Source: Flavobacteriales bacterium UBA720 (lineage in GTDB: Bacteria > Bacteroidota > Bacteroidia > Flavobacteriales > Weeksellaceae). From it: 35,547 bases of DNA. A program made the position numbers and the translations under genes. Below the pieces are notes generated by a model. The model searched no databases. It was not told the DNA's origin and saw only the letters and a list, made by a program, of their open reading frames with translations. Within the stretch, counting starts at the first letter, position 1; every line of letters begins with the position of its first letter. Below, in pieces: positions 1-8,631 of this stretch. The stretch spans positions 148,113 through 183,659 of the forward strand of contig DBLQ01000012.1 in assembly GCA_002297505.1 (NCBI GenBank), read 5' to 3'.

Positions 1-1496
1 GAAGATAATGCATCTACCATATCACCATTAATCAAAATATCCATTTTTACCAACTTAGAAGCTCTGAATCCGATGGGATGATAATCGAAAGAAGCATAAC
101 CTTTGGAAATGGATTTCAATCTGTCATAGAAATCGAAAACAACTTCTGCCAATGGCATATTAAAAATCAACTCTACTCTATCGGATGTCAGATAACTTTG
201 GTTGACAATTTCGCCACGCTTCTCGATACAAAGTGTCATGACGGCACCTACAAAGTCGGATTTCGTGATGATTGATGCTTTGATAAATGGTTCTTCCACA
301 CGATCCATCGTGGTAGGATCCATCATTTCGGAAGGATTGTTGATGAGAATTACCGTTTCGGGATCTTTTTTGGTGTAGCCGTGGTACGACACGTTAGGAA
401 CCGTCGTGATGACATTCATGTTGAATTCCCGGTCCAAACGTTCCTGCACGATTTCCATGTGAAGCATACCCAAGAAGCCACAACGGAAACCAAAACCAAG
501 AGCCGCCGAACTTTCCGGTTCGAAAACCAGAGAAGCATCATTGAGCCTTAATTTTTCCAGGGAGAATCTTAACTCTTCAAAATCCTCAGAATCGATTGGA
601 TAAATCCCTGCAAAAACCATTGGCTTCACTTCCTCGAATCCTTCAATTGGTCCGGCTGCTGGCTTTTCAAATGATGTAATCGTATCACCAACTTTGACTT
701 CACGTGCATCCTTGATGCCGGAAACCAGATAACCCACGTCGCCGCATCCGACAGTTTTTTTCGGAACCTGCTTCAGCTTCAGCGTTCCCACTTCGTCGGC
801 GCCATATTCTTTACCTGTAGCGAAAAATTTAATTTTTTCATTCTTGGAAATGCTGCCATTTACCACTTTGAAATAAGCTTCAATACCTCGGAAAGGGTTG
901 TAAACCGAATCGAAGATCAAAGCCTGAAGCGGTGCGTCAGGATCGCCGACCGGCGCCGGAATCCTTTCGACAATTTGCTCCAATAAATGATGAACACCTT
1001 CGCCTGTCTTCCCGGAAACTCTCAGAACATCTTCATAATCGCAGCCAATGAGATTCATAATTTCGTCGGTCACTTCCTCAGGATTAGCAGAAGGTAGATC
1101 GATTTTATTCAGAATCGGGATGATCGTTAAATCATTTTCCAAAGCCAAATATAAATTGCTAATCGTTTGCGCCTGAATACTTTGCGCTGCATCTACGATT
1201 AGAAGCGCACCTTCGCAGGCAGCGATGGAACGGGAAACTTCGTAGGAAAAATCCACGTGTCCCGGTGTATCGATTAAGTTGAGAACGAATTTTTCTCCCT
1301 TGTATTCATAATCCATCTGGATCGCATGAGACTTGATCGTGATGCCGCGTTCTTTCTCCAGATCCATATCGTCCAGCGTCTGAGACTGCAATTCTCTTTG
1401 CGTAACGGTGTTGGTATATTCTAAAAGACGATCTGCCAATGTACTCTTACCGTGGTCGATATGAGCAATGATGCAGAAATTCCTGATATTCTTCAT
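1..1496 (-). CDS. lepA: Elongation factor 4 (LepA), 3' end outside window
   Basis: Translational GTPase that binds stalled or mis-translocated ribosomes and assists elongation or ribosome assembly (family knowledge). About 498 N-terminal residues are visible of a family length near 600, so only the C-terminal domain is missing beyond base 1. The minus-strand reading starts at the ATG at 1494-1496 with MKNIRNFCIIAHIDHGKST (P-loop, G1). It continues with the G3 motif DTPGHVDF and the G4 motif NKID, encoded near 1230-1270 and 1100-1120. The start is fixed by the P-loop lying about 12 residues in, as in all LepA proteins. It diverges from bamD across a 213-bp intergenic region that holds a -7 box for each gene. 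No frameshift is seen. Confidence 0.96.
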   Translation of the reverse strand, partial: MKNIRNFCIIAHIDHGKSTLADRLLEYTNTVTQRELQSQTLDDMDLEKERGITIKSHAIQMDYEYKGEKFVLNLIDTPGHVDFSYEVSRSIAACEGALLIVDAAQSIQAQTISNLYLALENDLTIIPILNKIDLPSANPEEVTDEIMNLIGCDYEDVLRVSGKTGEGVHHLLEQIVERIPAPVGDPDAPLQALIFDSVYNPFRGIEAYFKVVNGSISKNEKIKFFATGKEYGADEVGTLKLKQVPKKTVGCGDVGYLVSGIKDAREVKVGDTITSFEKPAAGPIEGFEEVKPMVFAGIYPIDSEDFEELRFSLEKLRLNDASLVFEPESSAALGFGFRCGFLGMLHMEIVQERLDREFNMNVITTVPNVSYHGYTKKDPETVILINNPSEMMDPTTMDRVEEPFIKASIITKSDFVGAVMTLCIEKRGEIVNQSYLTSDRVELIFNMPLAEVVFDFYDRLKSISKGYASFDYHPIGFRASKLVKMDILINGDMVDALS

Positions 1497-1515
1497 TGAT
1501 AATTCTTGTAATTTG

Positions 1516-1523
1516 CAAAAATA
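1516..1523 (-). promoter_or_regulatory. -7 promoter box for lepA
   Basis: On the minus strand this reads TATTTTTG, matching the Bacteroidota -7 consensus TAnnTTTG, about 20 bp upstream of the lepA ATG. A TTG lies upstream but the spacing is not canonical, so only the -7 box is called. Confidence 0.6.
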
Positions 1524-1657
1524 CAATTTTTTGAAACAAGTTGGAGTTCTATATTATACGATAGAGATTCCCCACTCCTGCATAACTCACAACTGCTTCT
1601 TAGTGCGGGACTAAACGTTAATCTTTCATAAAAAAAATAGATTGATGAAAAAAGTTT

Positions 1658-1665
1658 TATTTTTG
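1658..1665 (+). promoter_or_regulatory. -7 promoter box for bamD
   Basis: TATTTTTG matches TAnnTTTG and lies 44 bp upstream of the bamD ATG, giving a leader of about 40 nt. It is divergent from the lepA promoter. Confidence 0.6.
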
Positions 1666-1709
1666 CAGATTATTAATATTCAACATTAGAGAATATTCTG
1701 ACGATTGTT

Positions 1710-2702
1710 ATGAAGAAATATCTTAGTTTGCTGATGCTGTCGGTGGTTTTGTTGTCCTGCAAAACAGAAATGGATAGAGCAATGAAAAGTGCCGACAAGG
1801 ATTTTATCCTGAAGGTAGCCAATGAAAAATTTGCCAAAAAGAAATGGGCGGACGCCTTAGCACTATACGACAGATTACCTAATCTGGTAGCGGGAACAGA
1901 TGATGCTCCCAATGTGGTTTTCAACTCGGCGTATGCCAATTATTATGATAAAAACTACAGACTGGCCGCCAACCAGTTCAAAAACTTTGTGATCAGCTTT
2001 CCTCAGGATCCTAGAAAAGAAGAAGCAGCCTATTTCTCCGCACTTTGTTATTACGAAGGTTCATTAGATTATAATCTAGATCAGAGCAATACAGAATCGG
2101 CGATCACCGAACTCCAGAACTTCATCAACGAATATCCGGACTCCGAACGGTCTAAAAACATCACGCAGATGATTGACGAATTGGGATACAAACTGGAATT
2201 CAAAGCCTACGAAAATGCCAGACAATATTATAAGATGGCAGAGTACAAAGCGGCAACCGTGGCATTCGAAAACGTGCTGGAAGATTTTCCCGCAACTAAA
2301 CTGAGACCTCAGATTTACGACATCATTCTTAAATCCAGATACGAACTGGCCGTCAACTCTATTTACGATCTAAAAAAGGAAAGACTGGATGCCGCCGCAG
2401 CATACGCCAAAAGAGTAGCCAATGAACTTCCGAATACCGACTATGCAAAGACGGCTAATGACCTTTACACCAAGCTGGAAGACGAGAAAGTGAAATTCGC
2501 AAAAGTACAGCAGGACGTAGAGAAGCGCAAGGCAGAATACGAAGCCAAGGTCAAAAATGCTGAAGCCAAAGAAAATGAGAAAAAAGAAATAGCGCAGGAA
2601 AAAAACCAGCTCAAAATGGAGGATGCCGCAGAGCAGGCCAGAAGAGACAGCGCCAAGATCAATTCTCCTGAACCACAGGCTACTTTCAAATTCAAAAGAT
2701 AA
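1710..2702 (+). CDS. bamD: Outer membrane assembly lipoprotein BamD
   Basis: Periplasm-facing lipoprotein of the BAM complex, which inserts beta-barrel proteins into the outer membrane (family knowledge). The 330-residue product begins with a lipoprotein signal (MKKYLSLLMLSVVLLSC; lipobox LLSC with the lipidated Cys at residue 17). TPR-like helical repeats follow over roughly residues 35-250, such as FAKKKWADALALYDRLP and YYKMAEYKAATVAFENVL. The last 80 residues are a highly charged Lys/Glu/Ala coiled coil that is longer than in proteobacterial BamD but usual for flavobacteria. It sits directly before rpoZ, an order I know from flavobacterial genomes. ATG 1710 is chosen because the signal peptide starts there. 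Confidence 0.93.
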   Translation: MKKYLSLLMLSVVLLSCKTEMDRAMKSADKDFILKVANEKFAKKKWADALALYDRLPNLVAGTDDAPNVVFNSAYANYYDKNYRLAANQFKNFVISFPQDPRKEEAAYFSALCYYEGSLDYNLDQSNTESAITELQNFINEYPDSERSKNITQMIDELGYKLEFKAYENARQYYKMAEYKAATVAFENVLEDFPATKLRPQIYDIILKSRYELAVNSIYDLKKERLDAAAAYAKRVANELPNTDYAKTANDLYTKLEDEKVKFAKVQQDVEKRKAEYEAKVKNAEAKENEKKEIAQEKNQLKMEDAAEQARRDSAKINSPEPQATFKFKR

Positions 2703-2706
2703 TTAC

Positions 2707-2714
2707 TATATTTG
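2707..2714 (+). promoter_or_regulatory. -7 promoter box for rpoZ
   Basis: TATATTTG lies 25 bp before the rpoZ ATG in the short bamD-rpoZ gap, so rpoZ probably has its own promoter besides read-through from bamD. Confidence 0.5.
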
Positions 2715-2738
2715 CATTCTCAAAAATAATTTCGCCCA

Positions 2739-3062
2739 ATGAGTGTTAAAGATACAAAAGCTGAAGTAAGTACAATCACTTACGATAAAGATAAAATCGA
2801 GGAAAAAGTTGGCAGCATCTATGAGGCCATCGTGATCATGGGTAAAAGAGCAGAACAGATCAACGCTGAGATCCGCTCCGAGCTTCATGGAAAATTGGAT
2901 GAATTTGCCGTGCACAACTCCACGCTGGAAGAAGTTTTCGAAAACAGAGAGCAGATCGAGATCTCCAAGCATTACGAAAAACTTCCTAAGCCTACGTCCA
3001 TCGCAATCCAGGAATGGATGGATGATGACATTTACTTCAGAAAAACGGAAGAAAGAAAATAA
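2739..3062 (+). CDS. rpoZ: RNA polymerase omega subunit (Bacteroidota type)
   Basis: Small subunit that helps RNA polymerase assembly by clamping beta-prime. The 107-residue protein is the form annotated as RpoZ in flavobacteria. It contains the omega-like stretch SIYEAIVIMGKRAEQIN at about residues 28-44, corresponding to the RxxQL-type helix of classical omega. An extension follows that ends in a short acidic and basic tail. Similarity to E. coli RpoZ is weak, so the call rests on family pattern and on the bamD-rpoZ-coaBC order. A Rho-independent terminator follows the stop codon within 25 bp. Confidence 0.87.
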   Translation: MSVKDTKAEVSTITYDKDKIEEKVGSIYEAIVIMGKRAEQINAEIRSELHGKLDEFAVHNSTLEEVFENREQIEISKHYEKLPKPTSIAIQEWMDDDIYFRKTEERK

Positions 3063-3084
3063 TTCTTATTTCCCGGAAATATCA

Positions 3085-3111
3085 GCCGCCTTGCATCAGG
3101 GCGGTTTTTTT
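3085..3111 (+). terminator. Rho-independent terminator after rpoZ
   Basis: Stem CCGCC (3086-3090) pairs with GGCGG (3100-3104) across a 9-nt loop, followed by a run of seven T (3105-3111). An upstream ATG at 3110 lies inside the T-run and is therefore unlikely to be the coaBC start. Confidence 0.85.
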
Positions 3112-3154
3112 GTTATCAAAATTATTAATACTTTCGTCAATAAATCATCAGTCA

Positions 3155-4348
3155 ATGGGTTTGCAAGGCAAAAAAATCATTCTCGGCATTACAGGAGGAA
3201 TCGCGGCTTATAAAATGAACTATCTGGTGCGGGATTTTATTAAAGCCGGCGCAGAAGTTCGGGTGGTGATGACACAGTCGGCCACGGATTTTGTCTCGCC
3301 GCTGACGCTGTCCACACTTTCGAAAAATAAAGTCTACACAGATTTTTATGATGACCAGAAAACCTGGAACAATCACGTAGAACTGGCCTTGTGGGCAGAC
3401 CTTATTCTGATGGCGCCGTGCACTGCCAATACGCTTGCTAAGATGGCTTATGGTCTCTGTGACAATTTCCTGATGGCTGTCTACATGTCTGCGAAATGTC
3501 CGGTGATCATTGCACCGGCGATGGATCTGGACATGTACATGCATCCGGCGGTCAGCAAAAATCTGAAGACCCTGGAGGAATATGGACACGGGATCATTCC
3601 GGCAGAATTTGGCGAACTGGCAAGCGGACTGGTAGGCCAAGGAAGACTGGCAGAGCTGGAAACCATTTTCGGAGCTGTTGAAAATCAACTTGGTGAAAAC
3701 CGGCTGGACTTCTTGGGTAAAAAATTTCTGATTACCGCCGGACCTACTTATGAGAATATCGATCCTGTGAGATTTATCGGCAACCATTCCTCTGGGAAGA
3801 TGGGATTCGACCTGGCCAGAGAAGCTGCGCGCCGCGGTGCCGAAGTCATTCTCATCTCAGGACCGTCTTCTCAGAAAGCGGAAGACAAAAACATCACGCT
3901 GCACAGAGTCACCTCAGCACAGGAAATGTACGAGGAAGTTTTTAAATTTTATGACAAGGTGGATATTGCGATCATGAGCGCCGCTGTTGCAGATTATACC
4001 CCGAAAGTGAAAGCTGCGGAAAAAATAAAAAAAGATGAGAGCGAACTCAGCATCGAACTGATAAAAAATAAAGACATTTTAAGGACCATGGGAGAGCAGA
4101 AAACACACCAGTTTCTGGTAGGATTTGCCCTGGAAACCCAGAATGAAGCTGAAAATGCGAAGGAAAAACTGAAGAAGAAGAACCTGGATATGATTGTCCT
4201 CAATTCATTGCGGGACGCGGGTGCCGGCTTTGCCAATGCGACAAACAAGGTGACCATTTTTACCCAAACAGAAGAACATTCTTTTGCACTCAAGTCCAAA
4301 GAAGAGGTTGCGCGCGACATTCTGGATTTTATTGCCCGAAAATTGTAA
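3155..4348 (+). CDS. coaBC: Bifunctional phosphopantothenoylcysteine decarboxylase / phosphopantothenate-cysteine ligase
   Basis: Catalyses two steps of coenzyme A synthesis: ligation of cysteine to 4'-phosphopantothenate (CoaB) and FMN-dependent decarboxylation to 4'-phosphopantetheine (CoaC). From ATG 3155 the product is 397 residues, close to the family's usual 400. The N-terminal flavoprotein domain starts GKKIILGITGGIAAYK. It has the catalytic-His segment NHVELALWADL and the APCTANTLAKMAYG and APAMDLDMY motifs. The CoaB domain starts at ITAGPTYENIDPVRFI with the nucleotide-binding NHSSGKMG, followed by SAAVADYTP. The in-frame ATG at 3110 would add 15 atypical residues and overlaps the rpoZ terminator, so 3155 is preferred. 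Confidence 0.96.
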   Translation: MGLQGKKIILGITGGIAAYKMNYLVRDFIKAGAEVRVVMTQSATDFVSPLTLSTLSKNKVYTDFYDDQKTWNNHVELALWADLILMAPCTANTLAKMAYGLCDNFLMAVYMSAKCPVIIAPAMDLDMYMHPAVSKNLKTLEEYGHGIIPAEFGELASGLVGQGRLAELETIFGAVENQLGENRLDFLGKKFLITAGPTYENIDPVRFIGNHSSGKMGFDLAREAARRGAEVILISGPSSQKAEDKNITLHRVTSAQEMYEEVFKFYDKVDIAIMSAAVADYTPKVKAAEKIKKDESELSIELIKNKDILRTMGEQKTHQFLVGFALETQNEAENAKEKLKKKNLDMIVLNSLRDAGAGFANATNKVTIFTQTEEHSFALKSKEEVARDILDFIARKL

Positions 4349-4450
4349 GAAACATCACGCATTCTCCGTTATATTGTATTGGCAAGATTGTCTAAGTTTT
4401 CTCTTCCACAAGTCTGGGAAATCCTTATTTTTACAAATCTATTGACGCTC

Positions 4451-5356
4451 ATGAAAAAATTAATCTATATTCTCTGTACTGTTTTTCTGGCTCAGGCATT
4501 TTCTGCACAGGAATTGCTGGCAACAGTCCAGATCAACAACCAGCAGATAGAAGGCAGCAACACACAGGTTTTTCGCACCTTAGAAAAATCCTTGCGCGAT
4601 TTTATCAACAATACCAGCTGGACAGGCAAAAAGCTCCAGAACTTCGAAAAGATCAAATGCAATTTTGCGATGGTAATCTCAGAGCGCCTCAGCAACAACT
4701 CTTTCAAAGGAACTCTTGTGGTGCAGGCGACCAGACCGGTTTTCAATTCGCAGTACGAATCGCCGTTGATGAACATCAACGATACCAGTTTTTCATTTGA
4801 GTATAATGAAAATGAGAACCTCATCTTTAATGAAAGACAATTCTCCGGCAAAAACCTGATAGACGTGGTCAGTTTCTATGTTTATCTGATCCTGGGCTAC
4901 GATGGCGACAGTTTTCAGCTGAAAGGTGGACAGCCATGGTTTGACAAGGCTTTTAAAATCTCGCAGAATGCGCAGAATCAAAACTATTCCGGCTGGAACG
5001 TCTTGGAAAATCAGCGTAACCGCGGCGCTCTGATTGCCGGACTGCAGAATGAAAATACCTCCACACTGCGCACCGTCTATTACACGTACCACAGAGCCGG
5101 CCTGGACAACCTGGCTAAGCCGGACCAGAATCCTGCCAAGAAAACCATTGCCGAAGCACTGATGCAGCTCAAGTTTTATGAAAACAATTTCCAGATGAAC
5201 TATCCTATCAGCGTGTTTCTGGAAACCAAAAGCACGGAGATTTTCAATATCTTCAACAGTGGCAATAATGCTTCTGTGAACATCAGCGAACTGAAAAGTC
5301 TGATGAGCACGCTGTCTCCGAAGGATATTGATTCCAAGTGGGATAAGTGGAAATAG
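4451..5356 (+). CDS. porD: DUF4835 family protein (PorD-like type IX secretion protein)
   Basis: Exported protein of the DUF4835 family, which I recall being annotated as type IX secretion protein PorD in Bacteroidota; its biochemical role is not established here. From ATG 4451 it has 301 residues with a clear signal peptide (MKKLIYILCTVFLAQAFSAQ, cleavage after AFSA). The mature part begins ELLATVQINNQQIEGSNTQVF, then the family-typical NNTSWTGKKLQNFEKIKCNF and YLILGYDGDSFQLKGGQPWF. The earlier in-frame TTG at 4379 is rejected because it would bury the signal peptide. The coaBC-DUF4835-recN order is common in flavobacteria and supports the assignment. Confidence 0.85.
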   Translation: MKKLIYILCTVFLAQAFSAQELLATVQINNQQIEGSNTQVFRTLEKSLRDFINNTSWTGKKLQNFEKIKCNFAMVISERLSNNSFKGTLVVQATRPVFNSQYESPLMNINDTSFSFEYNENENLIFNERQFSGKNLIDVVSFYVYLILGYDGDSFQLKGGQPWFDKAFKISQNAQNQNYSGWNVLENQRNRGALIAGLQNENTSTLRTVYYTYHRAGLDNLAKPDQNPAKKTIAEALMQLKFYENNFQMNYPISVFLETKSTEIFNIFNSGNNASVNISELKSLMSTLSPKDIDSKWDKWK

Positions 5357-5395
5357 TCCGAACAATTATTAATCTTACAAGACAATTCTGAAACG

Positions 5396-7045
5396 ATGCT
5401 TTCAAGAATTTTTATACAGAACTTTGCGCTGATTGACCGCCTGGAAATTGACCTTAAGAAAGGTCTGCAAGTCATCACCGGCGAGACCGGCGCAGGAAAA
5501 TCCATCATTCTGGGTGCCCTTCGGCTGATTATGGGCGAGCGCGCCGATTCTAAATCTTTTGCAAAGAACGATGCCAAAAGTATCGTGGAAACGGAGTTCC
5601 TGATCAGTGAAGATTTCAGAAGTTTTTTTGATGAGAATGATCTCGATTTTGAAGAGCAGACGATTATCCGGCGTGAAATATTAACGGGCGGAAAATCCCG
5701 CGCCTTCATTAATGATGTTCCCGTGACGCTGGACATCCTCAGAATGCTGTCCTCCAGGCTCATCGATATCCATTCACAGTTTGAAACGTCCAATCTCTTC
5801 ACAGAGTCTTTCCAGTTTGGTATCTTAGACGGTCTTGCCAGAGATCAAATATTGCTGACTGACTATCAATCTGTTTTCAGCGACTACCAAAAGACAAAAA
5901 AAGAGCTGGACCATCTTAAAAAACGTTTGGCCGACAGCAACAAAGAATCTGACTACAAGAATTTTCTTCTTGCCGAGTTACAGGATGCAGACCTGGACAA
6001 TCTTGATTTTGAGGATCTGCAGAGCCAGCTCAACATCCAGGAAAATGCAGATCAGATTGGCGAGCAGCTGTCTCAATCCTTGTCAAAACTCAATGCGGAG
6101 GATTTCGGTGTTTTACCAGGGATTTTTGACATCAAAAATAAAATGTCCAAGCTGTCCGAACTTTCTCCGGAATATCTGGAACTGAGCCAGCGGCTGGAGG
6201 CGGCTTACCTGGAAATCAAAGACATCACTTCTGACATGGAAGATAAGGCCGAGAATCTGGAGATCAATCCGGCACTTCTGCAGCAGCTTTTATCATCCAT
6301 CAACAAAATTAATGCGCTGTTTCTGAAACATCAGGCAGACCGTGTGGAAGACCTCATCCTGTTGCGGGATGAGTTGGCAGAAAGTCAAAATTCATTGGAA
6401 AGCATTGAAAATGAAATTATTTCTACGGAAAACAAGCTAGTACAGCTGGAAGTTAAGCTGAACACACTGAGCCGGAAACTGTCTGATCAAAGAAAAAAAT
6501 TCTCCGGCGACCTGGAGGATAAAGCTAAGTTAATTTTCCAGAAACTCGGTCTGGAAAAGGCAATCCTTAAAATAGACCTTATTGATGCAGATGCATTCAA
6601 CCTCCACGGGAAGAATCAGATTCAGATCTTGTTTCAGGCCAATTCCGGATTTCCGCTGAAGCCCATCCAGACCGCAGTTTCCGGAGGTGAGCGTTCTCGG
6701 GTGATGCTGGCCATCAAGAAAATCATGGCTGAAAACAATGCGCTTCCGACCTTGATTTTGGATGAAATTGACACGGGTGTTTCCGGAAGAATTGCAGAGG
6801 AAATGGGAAAACTGATGCAGGAAATGGCTCAGGATCTTCAGCTCATTGTCATCACGCACCTCGCACAAGTGGCAGCCAAAGGCAACGACAACTACAAGGT
6901 GGTAAAATTTGATGAAAATGCGGTGACCAAAACCACGATTGTACAGCTGACAGAAGCGGAAAAGCTGAATGAAATTGCACAGCTGATCTCGGGATCCAAA
7001 ATTACACAAGCCGCTATTTCTCAGGCTAAGGAACTCATCGGATAA
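5396..7045 (+). CDS. recN: DNA repair protein RecN
   Basis: SMC-like ATPase acting in double-strand break repair, where it tethers DNA ends and works with RecA. At 549 residues it matches E. coli RecN (553). The N-terminal lobe has IQNFALIDRLEIDL and the Walker A GETGAGKS at about residues 28-35. A long coiled coil fills about residues 150-390. The C-terminal lobe has the signature SGGERSRVMLAIKK, the Walker B LILDEIDTGVSG and the H-loop VITHLAQVA. It ends 3 bp from the stop of the convergent GH3 gene; a small stem AATCAG-TT-CTGATT (7047-7060) bridges the two stops. Confidence 0.96.
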   Translation: MLSRIFIQNFALIDRLEIDLKKGLQVITGETGAGKSIILGALRLIMGERADSKSFAKNDAKSIVETEFLISEDFRSFFDENDLDFEEQTIIRREILTGGKSRAFINDVPVTLDILRMLSSRLIDIHSQFETSNLFTESFQFGILDGLARDQILLTDYQSVFSDYQKTKKELDHLKKRLADSNKESDYKNFLLAELQDADLDNLDFEDLQSQLNIQENADQIGEQLSQSLSKLNAEDFGVLPGIFDIKNKMSKLSELSPEYLELSQRLEAAYLEIKDITSDMEDKAENLEINPALLQQLLSSINKINALFLKHQADRVEDLILLRDELAESQNSLESIENEIISTENKLVQLEVKLNTLSRKLSDQRKKFSGDLEDKAKLIFQKLGLEKAILKIDLIDADAFNLHGKNQIQILFQANSGFPLKPIQTAVSGGERSRVMLAIKKIMAENNALPTLILDEIDTGVSGRIAEEMGKLMQEMAQDLQLIVITHLAQVAAKGNDNYKVVKFDENAVTKTTIVQLTEAEKLNEIAQLISGSKITQAAISQAKELIG

Positions 7046-7048
7046 AAA

Positions 7049-8566
7049 TCAGTTCTGATTGAGTGCCAGCAGCGGATCGATGTATTGGCGGTCATTGCTG
7101 AGCCTTGGCACCTTATTCTGTCCGCCCAGTTTTCCACGGCTGGCCATCCATTCATAAAACAGATTAGCCTTGGCCGAATGGACAATGGGTTTTCTCAGGG
7201 TAATATCATTATAACGTTTGGCTTCGTAATCGGAATTTAAAGTCTTGAGTGTTTGATCAAAGACTTCCGTGAACTTGTCCAGACATTCCGGCTTTTTGGT
7301 GAATTCGAAAATCCATTCGTGACAACCTTTGCTGCCGCTGGTCATAAAGACCGGTGCGCCAGTGTAGTCTGAAATGCTGCTGTCCAGTTGGTCGCAAGTG
7401 ATTTTCAGCGCACTTTCTACATTATCAATCATCAGCTCTTCTCCAAAGGCATTGATGTAATGCTTGGTCCTTCCGGAGATCTTGATCCGATAAGGATTTA
7501 CGGAGGTAAACCGTACGGTGTCTCCGATGAGATAACGCCATAGTCCGCCATTGGTAGTGATGACGACGGCATAGTTCTTATCCACTTCCACTTCTGAAAT
7601 CGGGATGGCTTCCCGGCTTCCGGCATAATATTGATCCATTGGAATGAACTCGTAGAAAATGCCGTAATCGAGCATCAGCAACATCTCGTCACTGCCCGCC
7701 TGATCCTGGATGGCAAAAAATCCTTCCGAGGCATTGTAGATTTCGTAATAGCGGATATTCTTGCCAATTAATTCCTTATACTGATTCTTGTAGGGTTTGA
7801 AACTGATGCCGCCATGGAAAAACACTTCCACGTTAGGCCAGAGCTCGCCGATATTGGCTTTCCCTGTTTCATGCAGTGTCCTCTGCAGCAAGACCATCAT
7901 CCAGCTCGGCACACCGGTGAGACTGCCTACATCCTCGTTCCTGACCTCGGTAATGATCGCCTTCATCTTGGTTTCCCACTCGGACATCAGGGAGACTTTT
8001 TTACTCGGTGTATTGATAATCTCTACCCAGAACGGGAGATTCTCGATGAGGATGGCGGACAAATCTCCAAACTTGGTATTGAAGTCCTGGTACATTTCGG
8101 CGCTGCCGCCAAGACGAAGATTTTTGTGCTGAAAGAGTTCGCTTTCCGGATGGTTATTAACATAGAGCGCCACCATATCTTTTCCGGCTTTGTAATGACA
8201 GTCTTCGAGACTTTCGTCAGTAATCGGGATGTACTTGCTCTTGGCATTGGTGGTACCGGAAGATTTGGCAAACTGCCTGATAACGCCAGGCCAGAAGACA
8301 TCCTTCTGTCCCTGTCTGGCTTTTTCGATGTAGGGTTCGAAGTCTTCGTAGCAGACTATCGGGACTTTTTTCTGAAAGTCGCGGTAATTGGAAATGGAGC
8401 TGAAGCCATACTTCTGTCCGTACTCGGTCTCTTCGGCATGGAAGAGCTGGGAGAATAGGAGACCTTCCTGCGTCTCTTGAGGATATTTGATAAAACGGCG
8501 GATCTGATCCATCCGCTGAAGAATAAACCAATTGACCACTGAGTTGAAAAGTGCTTTCGTTGCCAT
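7049..8566 (-). CDS. GH3 family acyl-adenylating enzyme
   Basis: Member of the GH3 (auxin-responsive promoter) family. In plants these enzymes adenylate a carboxylic acid and conjugate it to an amino acid; the substrate in Bacteroidota is unknown. The 505-residue product (family about 500) carries the ATP-binding P-loop AKSSGTTNAKSKYIP at about residues 102-116. It also has the GH3-typical YNASEGFFAIQD near residue 280, YGIFYEFIP, and LWRYLIGDTVRF before a hinge and C-terminal domain. No signal peptide, so cytoplasmic. ATG 8564-8566 is preceded by TATATTTG just 6 bp upstream, implying a very short leader. Convergent with recN. Confidence 0.92.
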   Translation of the reverse strand: MATKALFNSVVNWFILQRMDQIRRFIKYPQETQEGLLFSQLFHAEETEYGQKYGFSSISNYRDFQKKVPIVCYEDFEPYIEKARQGQKDVFWPGVIRQFAKSSGTTNAKSKYIPITDESLEDCHYKAGKDMVALYVNNHPESELFQHKNLRLGGSAEMYQDFNTKFGDLSAILIENLPFWVEIINTPSKKVSLMSEWETKMKAIITEVRNEDVGSLTGVPSWMMVLLQRTLHETGKANIGELWPNVEVFFHGGISFKPYKNQYKELIGKNIRYYEIYNASEGFFAIQDQAGSDEMLLMLDYGIFYEFIPMDQYYAGSREAIPISEVEVDKNYAVVITTNGGLWRYLIGDTVRFTSVNPYRIKISGRTKHYINAFGEELMIDNVESALKITCDQLDSSISDYTGAPVFMTSGSKGCHEWIFEFTKKPECLDKFTEVFDQTLKTLNSDYEAKRYNDITLRKPIVHSAKANLFYEWMASRGKLGGQNKVPRLSNDRQYIDPLLALNQN

Positions 8567-8572
8567 GCTTCA

Positions 8573-8580
8573 CAAATATA
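8573..8580 (-). promoter_or_regulatory. -7 promoter box for the GH3 gene
   Basis: Minus-strand TATATTTG ends 6 bp from the start codon, so transcription would begin at or next to the ATG (leaderless or nearly so). It lacks the ACGAC element seen before the neighbouring WYL gene. Confidence 0.45.
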
Positions 8581-8631
8581 ATAATTTTTAAGAATGGAAC
8601 GAGAGATTGTTCTCAGGAAAATATTGACGGT

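Noticed and set aside
78..275. Plus-strand frame in the lepA region
   Set aside because: It is antisense to conserved lepA coding sequence.
3110..3154. Earlier coaBC start
   Set aside because: The ATG lies in the T-run of the rpoZ terminator; residues before MGLQGKK are atypical for CoaC.
4379..4450. Earlier start of the DUF4835 gene at TTG
   Set aside because: It would place 24 residues before a clear signal peptide.
5200..5802. 200-residue minus-strand frame over porD/recN
   Set aside because: Antisense to two well-supported genes, with no start signal or recognisable protein.
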